DNA of 34,855 nucleotides from contig JAADVB010000206.1 of the NCBI GenBank assembly GCA_023334545.1, forward strand, positions 1-34,855, given 5' to 3'. The notes beneath the pieces were generated by a model that saw only the letters and a list, made by a program, of their open reading frames with translations, made no database searches and was not told the DNA's origin. Source of the stretch: Salisapilia sapeloensis (Eukaryota; Oomycota; Peronosporomycetes; Peronosporales; Salisapiliaceae). Made by a program: the position numbers and the translations under genes. Positions 31,537 to 34,855 of the stretch are shown in pieces; the first letter of the stretch is position 1, and the number at the start of each line of letters is the position of its first letter.

Positions 31537-32286
31537 TGTGCTATTTTCTTCTTAAAGGTCCAAGGGAAATTGTCGAATGAGCAAGATATGAAGGGAAGAT
31601 GAAGAGTGCATAGAATGCGCAGGGAATTTCACGAGTGAGTAAGATGTGGCGGGAAGATGAAGAGCACATAGAATGCGCAGGGAAAAATATATTGCTCGAT
31701 TCATCAGATTACTACAACAGTACAACACTTAAAGATGTCATTTACGTGTTAGGTACATGACAATATGGAAGTACGTATCTTGGCTAGTATTAAGTTCATT
31801 CTAATGACTCTTTGACGTAGATACGCACAGAAATGGAATCAATGATTTGCCGGTTGAAAGCTACTTTGCCAATGTCGTGTGCTAAGTTCGAGTCGCAAAC
31901 TTGGAATGTGTCTGGAAACCCAGGTTATCAGAAAACCTTGTGAGATCACAAGTATATACATCGAATAGTACGTATCCATACATACAATGGAAAAGCCGAT
32001 ATACACATTGGCACCTAAGCTAAGCTCAGCAAATAGAAGCCTTCACTTTATCTTCTGACCCTCTCACTATTTCTACCTCTTCCATCAAGCTTAATGCTGA
32101 ATGTCATTTAGAACAGGGCGGACGTATCTATCTTTAGCCTAAGAAGGAGCATGCTATAATTAGTATGGAATCGTTTAAATAAACCATAAAGTGGAAACAA
32201 GAGGTTTTAACGCGATTTTTTGGATATGCCTTTAAAGTACTCTACCCTAGGAGAGACTTGATGCTGACACACGCTTCCAGTTCGGA
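31537..32286. other. Spacer between the dehydrogenase copies
   Basis: Contains a 58-base tandem repeat next to copy A and sequence resembling the upstream flank of copy B, so it is at least partly duplicated promoter. On the plus strand, an ATG at 31765 with a 50-base GT...AG intron (31771-31820) could encode a 42-residue peptide ending at 31943; I regard this as unproven. Confidence 0.45.
31562..31677. repeat. 58-base tandem duplication upstream of dehydrogenase copy A
   Basis: Two copies (31562-31619, 31620-31677) share GAAGATGAAGAG and CATAGAATGCGCAGGGAA. They sit within 150 bases of the start codon of copy A, on its 5' side, so the duplication is in its promoter or 5' UTR. A single diverged version is present upstream of copy B near 33130-33185. 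Confidence 0.8.
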
Positions 32287-33105
32287 TTACTCATCTATGT
32301 CCTGAAGATGATTATCAAATGGAGCTTCTGCCATGGAAGCTGGCATTTTCCATGCTGGAAAACGTGTACCAGCGTCAAGACGAATGTCAGTACCATTGAT
32401 GTATGGGCTTTCCAGAATCTGTTGCGCCAGTAAAGCGTAGTCACTGACTTGGCCGATGCGAAACGGAAATGCAATTGCATCCTTCAGTACGTCTGGAACT
32501 TCATCAAGTGGCACCATCGGCGTATTCACGGTGCTTGGGCTTATGGATACGACTCGAATTCCATAGACTGCAAGATCCCTCGCCATCGGGAGGGACATTC
32601 CTAGCACACCGGCTTTTGAGGCCGAATAGCCTGATATAAACCCAGGTCCATCGTGTGCCGCTGCCGAGGCAGTGTTTATGATAACACCACGTTCGCCTTC
32701 AGAATTTGGCTCGCCTTTCGACATTCGTTCCGCGCCCAAGCGACAAGTATTAAACGTGCCGAACAAGTTGACTTCACATAGACGTTTGAAGTCGTCGTAG
32801 GGGTATGGCCCCGCTGGAGTTACAAGTGGCATACGACTTTCAATCCCAGCGCAATTCACAAGTACGTTAATAGGCTTCCCAAAAGCTTTTTCAGCTTCGT
32901 CCAATGCCTTGGTAACGTCGTCTTCTTTGCTTACATCGCCACAGACAAAGATGGCATTCTTTCCTATGTCACGTGCGACTTCCTCGCCAGTGCTAGAAAG
33001 ATCAAAGATAATCACTCTGGCACCCTGCTTACCAAAACGCATTGCGGTCTCTTTTCCCATGCCAGAGGCACCACCGGTAATCATAGCCACTTTCTTTTCC
33101 ATCAT
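32287..33105 (-). CDS. Short-chain dehydrogenase/reductase, HSD17B10-like (copy B)
   Basis: Paralogue of copy A, single exon, 272 residues from the first ATG (33105) or 271 from the second (33102), which aligns with the start of copy A. The same active-site features are present: TGGASGMG, VIIFDLS, NCAG, Ser in INTASAAA, and Y-x3-K in SGYSASKAG. Differences are concentrated at SPAG/TPAG, around the Ser (TGST against TASA) and in the substrate-loop region after SISP (GSFNTPMS against STVNTPMV), so substrate preference could differ. Long stretches are identical to copy A at the DNA level, including synonymous sites. The frame reads further upstream to a TTG, which I do not use. Confidence 0.92.
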   Translation of the reverse strand: MMEKKVAMITGGASGMGKETAMRFGKQGARVIIFDLSSTGEEVARDIGKNAIFVCGDVSKEDDVTKALDEAEKAFGKPINVLVNCAGIESRMPLVTPAGPYPYDDFKRLCEVNLFGTFNTCRLGAERMSKGEPNSEGERGVIINTASAAAHDGPGFISGYSASKAGVLGMSLPMARDLAVYGIRVVSISPSTVNTPMVPLDEVPDVLKDAIAFPFRIGQVSDYALLAQQILESPYINGTDIRLDAGTRFPAWKMPASMAEAPFDNHLQDIDE

Positions 33106-34855
33106 GTTTCCTCCCTTACGAAGACCCAAAGAAACTTGACGAGTGAGCAAGTTGTAAAGGGGAGAAAGAGTTCAGAGGATGTGCATAGAAGAAATTGATG
33201 TTCGAACAAATAGATCCTTACAAGAGTACAACAGCACTTCAAGCTAAGTCATGAGTTGGGTACACGAGAAATCGGGGGTACATAAGAAGAGCTAAACCAA
33301 AGCACAAGCGTAATTGCTTGAAGGATATCCATAAACAGAGCTGCCTCGTATTCGCTAGGCAGGAAGCTTCTTTATCTCAGTCGCCAAATGGACCTCGCTT
33401 ATCTTGTGGTACTGGACTGCTACATCGCCAAGGTGGGTCTTACACTCGTTGGATCTTAGTATACTATCCTTTGACACTTTTAGAACTCGAATTGGTTGAT
33501 TGACCTGAGGAACAAAATACCTAAGCTAGTAGTCTATATAACTGCAGTGGTTTTCAGCTTACTCTTACATGCCCAACGGATAGACCAACTCGTTTTGTCC
33601 ATGTTGACCTTAAACAAGAAATGTTGCTATATAAGCTTCTACATCTTAATCATCTTAGCGCGCGGTATACTGTGCTTCAGGGGCTGACTCCGCTTCCTTT
33701 TATGCTGCGCTCCTCAATGCAGATATAATAGAATTGCTCACAAAGCCAGCACGGGTACTGTGCGTGGACGGTTTTACGCCAGTCAGTGTATCTAAAAGGT
33801 CATATCACTGTTCACTTGGTGTGGATACTGCTCTTTAATTATCTTTTTCACGGCTATGGCCGTCGCGATGGTTTTTGCTTCGAACCTGCGCCTAGAATCT
33901 CGTTTCCTGGATGGTGAGGAGGTATACAGCAGTGCCGATGAGCTCCAAGAGCAAATACTACAGACAAGATGCCAAGTAATTGCACGAAGCATACATCTAT
34001 TGCAATTATGGTTCGTGTTCACCAATCCTGAATTAACAGAGGAAGGATAAATGAATATCCTTATACTTATACAAGAAAGTGTTCTATTAGCAAGAGTTCT
34101 GTTTCTGCTTTGATGTTATCTTTCATGCGTACCCCGGCTTTGTCAGTATCTCTGCAAGTTTCGGGTGTAGATGGACGTGAAATCTTGATACTGACTAAAC
34201 TTTTGAATTAGCTGTCTTTGTGTGATGTGCGTCAACGTATTGATAGAAAGCAGAAAACTACTTTGCTCTCTAGCGTCCTCTGAGCATGCCTACGGCTACG
34301 CTGGATGAAGATTGTTTCGTAGTCGCATGAAAGCCTTATTTGCTTGTTCGCTAATTATTCATAGCAAATAGAGTCTAGATCAATTATAACACTGAAATGA
34401 TTCAAACCGTCGTTTAGGTAACCAAGTACCATGCGTTCCGTGGATCTAAGCAGACGTAGTGCAACGTTTCGGGACCTAGTGTCACGGAGCCAAGCCATAT
34501 CTGCTGTATTTCCTTTCGTATCTTTCGACCCCTCTGTGTTAGAGGTACATGTCTACTTCGAGCATTGACCCCATACAAAAGAGCTTCAGAGTATACACGA
34601 TACACGACTTCCAAAGTGTAGGTTGGTGATACTTTATAAAGTACGGAAGCAAACACTGGAAGTAGTCATTATTTAATTTATATGTTAGGCCGTGCACGCT
34701 CTAAATACTGATTCGGCATGATTGGGGATTCACCTTTCGTTATTCTATTCATACAAGTTGAATCGGGCAATTTCGCGTTCGTTGAGAATAGCCGACTGTG
34801 TTTGCCACTTGTCATTAAAAACCTAACGCAACACTTCAATATAGCTTTCCCGCTA
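33106..34855. other. Gene-poor right end, possible decayed retroelement
   Basis: No intact gene. The plus strand at about 33335-33500 reads SYSLGRKLLYLSRQMDLAYL then, after a frame change, SYTRWILVYYPL. This loosely recalls the reverse-transcriptase to RNase H junction of Ty1/copia polyproteins. Further short open segments (33496-33687, 33856-34050 plus; 34414-34656 minus) are not recognised. The dispersed repeat copy 2 lies at the far end. Several frameshifts and stops make any former gene inactive. The copia assignment is tentative. Confidence 0.3.
34704..34803 (-). repeat. Dispersed repeat, copy 2
   Basis: Gap-free partner of 8522-8621, about 75% identical. On the minus strand it encodes RLFSTNAKLPD and RITKGESPIMPNQY and continues open to a stop near 34680. 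The window ends before its upstream limit. Confidence 0.8.

Noticed and set aside
31880-31905. TTCGAGTC stretch resembling a tRNA T-arm
   Set aside because: No acceptor stem, anticodon stem or D-arm can be formed around it. No tRNA was found in the window.

Overview
The window is nuclear DNA from a compact eukaryotic genome, most probably an oomycete of the Albugo (white rust) type. Genes are intron-containing but densely packed on both strands. By hand splicing I placed 43 introns, all 44-62 bases long with GT...AG ends, and exons as short as 25 bases. The gene set (AMPK gamma, poly(A) polymerase, an Nsp1/Nup62 nucleoporin, RPAP2/RTR1, an HPS5-like protein, a CDK10-like kinase, an HSF) is eukaryotic housekeeping. 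The lineage is inferred from gene style and from resemblance to oomycete proteins; no search was run.

Layout. 1-3.5 kb: a 5'-truncated protein with a 61-residue tandem repeat and a C-terminal CaaX box, then an intronless heat-shock-factor-type gene. 4.3-8.4 kb: AMPK gamma (+), a small acylated protein with a p97-binding motif (-), and a poly(A) polymerase (+) that shares a 111-base divergent promoter with it. 8.35-9.74 kb: no convincing gene, but a copy of a dispersed repeat. 9.74-15.7 kb: mitochondrial-type enoyl-CoA hydratase (-), divergent from a 1561-residue HPS5-like WD40 protein ending in a RING-like finger (+). 15.8-20.8 kb: a membrane-anchored alpha/beta hydrolase (-), a doubtful small gene (+) and a long coiled-coil protein (-). 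21-24.2 kb: a CDK10-like kinase (+) and an RPAP2/RTR1 CTD phosphatase (-), convergent with only 15 bases between stop codons. 24.5-27.7 kb: a UBC12-like E2 without its catalytic cysteine, a small basic protein of unknown function, and a NEPRO/RMP1-like protein. 27.8-30.3 kb: a zinc-knuckle protein (-) divergent from an FG nucleoporin (+). 30.7-33.1 kb: two tandem short-chain dehydrogenases (-). 33.1-34.9 kb: gene-poor DNA with possible retroelement remnants and the second copy of the dispersed repeat.

There is no operon or pathway cluster. Most neighbours are divergent or convergent pairs sharing short spacers. Several nuclear RNA functions sit here (3' polyadenylation, CTD dephosphorylation, CDK10-like kinase, nuclear pore, NEPRO/RMP1-like RNA processing), but I see no evidence that proximity is functional. 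Most worth following up are the E2-like protein with Met in place of the active-site Cys, the p97-interacting acylated protein, the CaaX repeat protein, the HPS5-RING fusion, and the unusual intron donors, among which GTAC is the commonest start.
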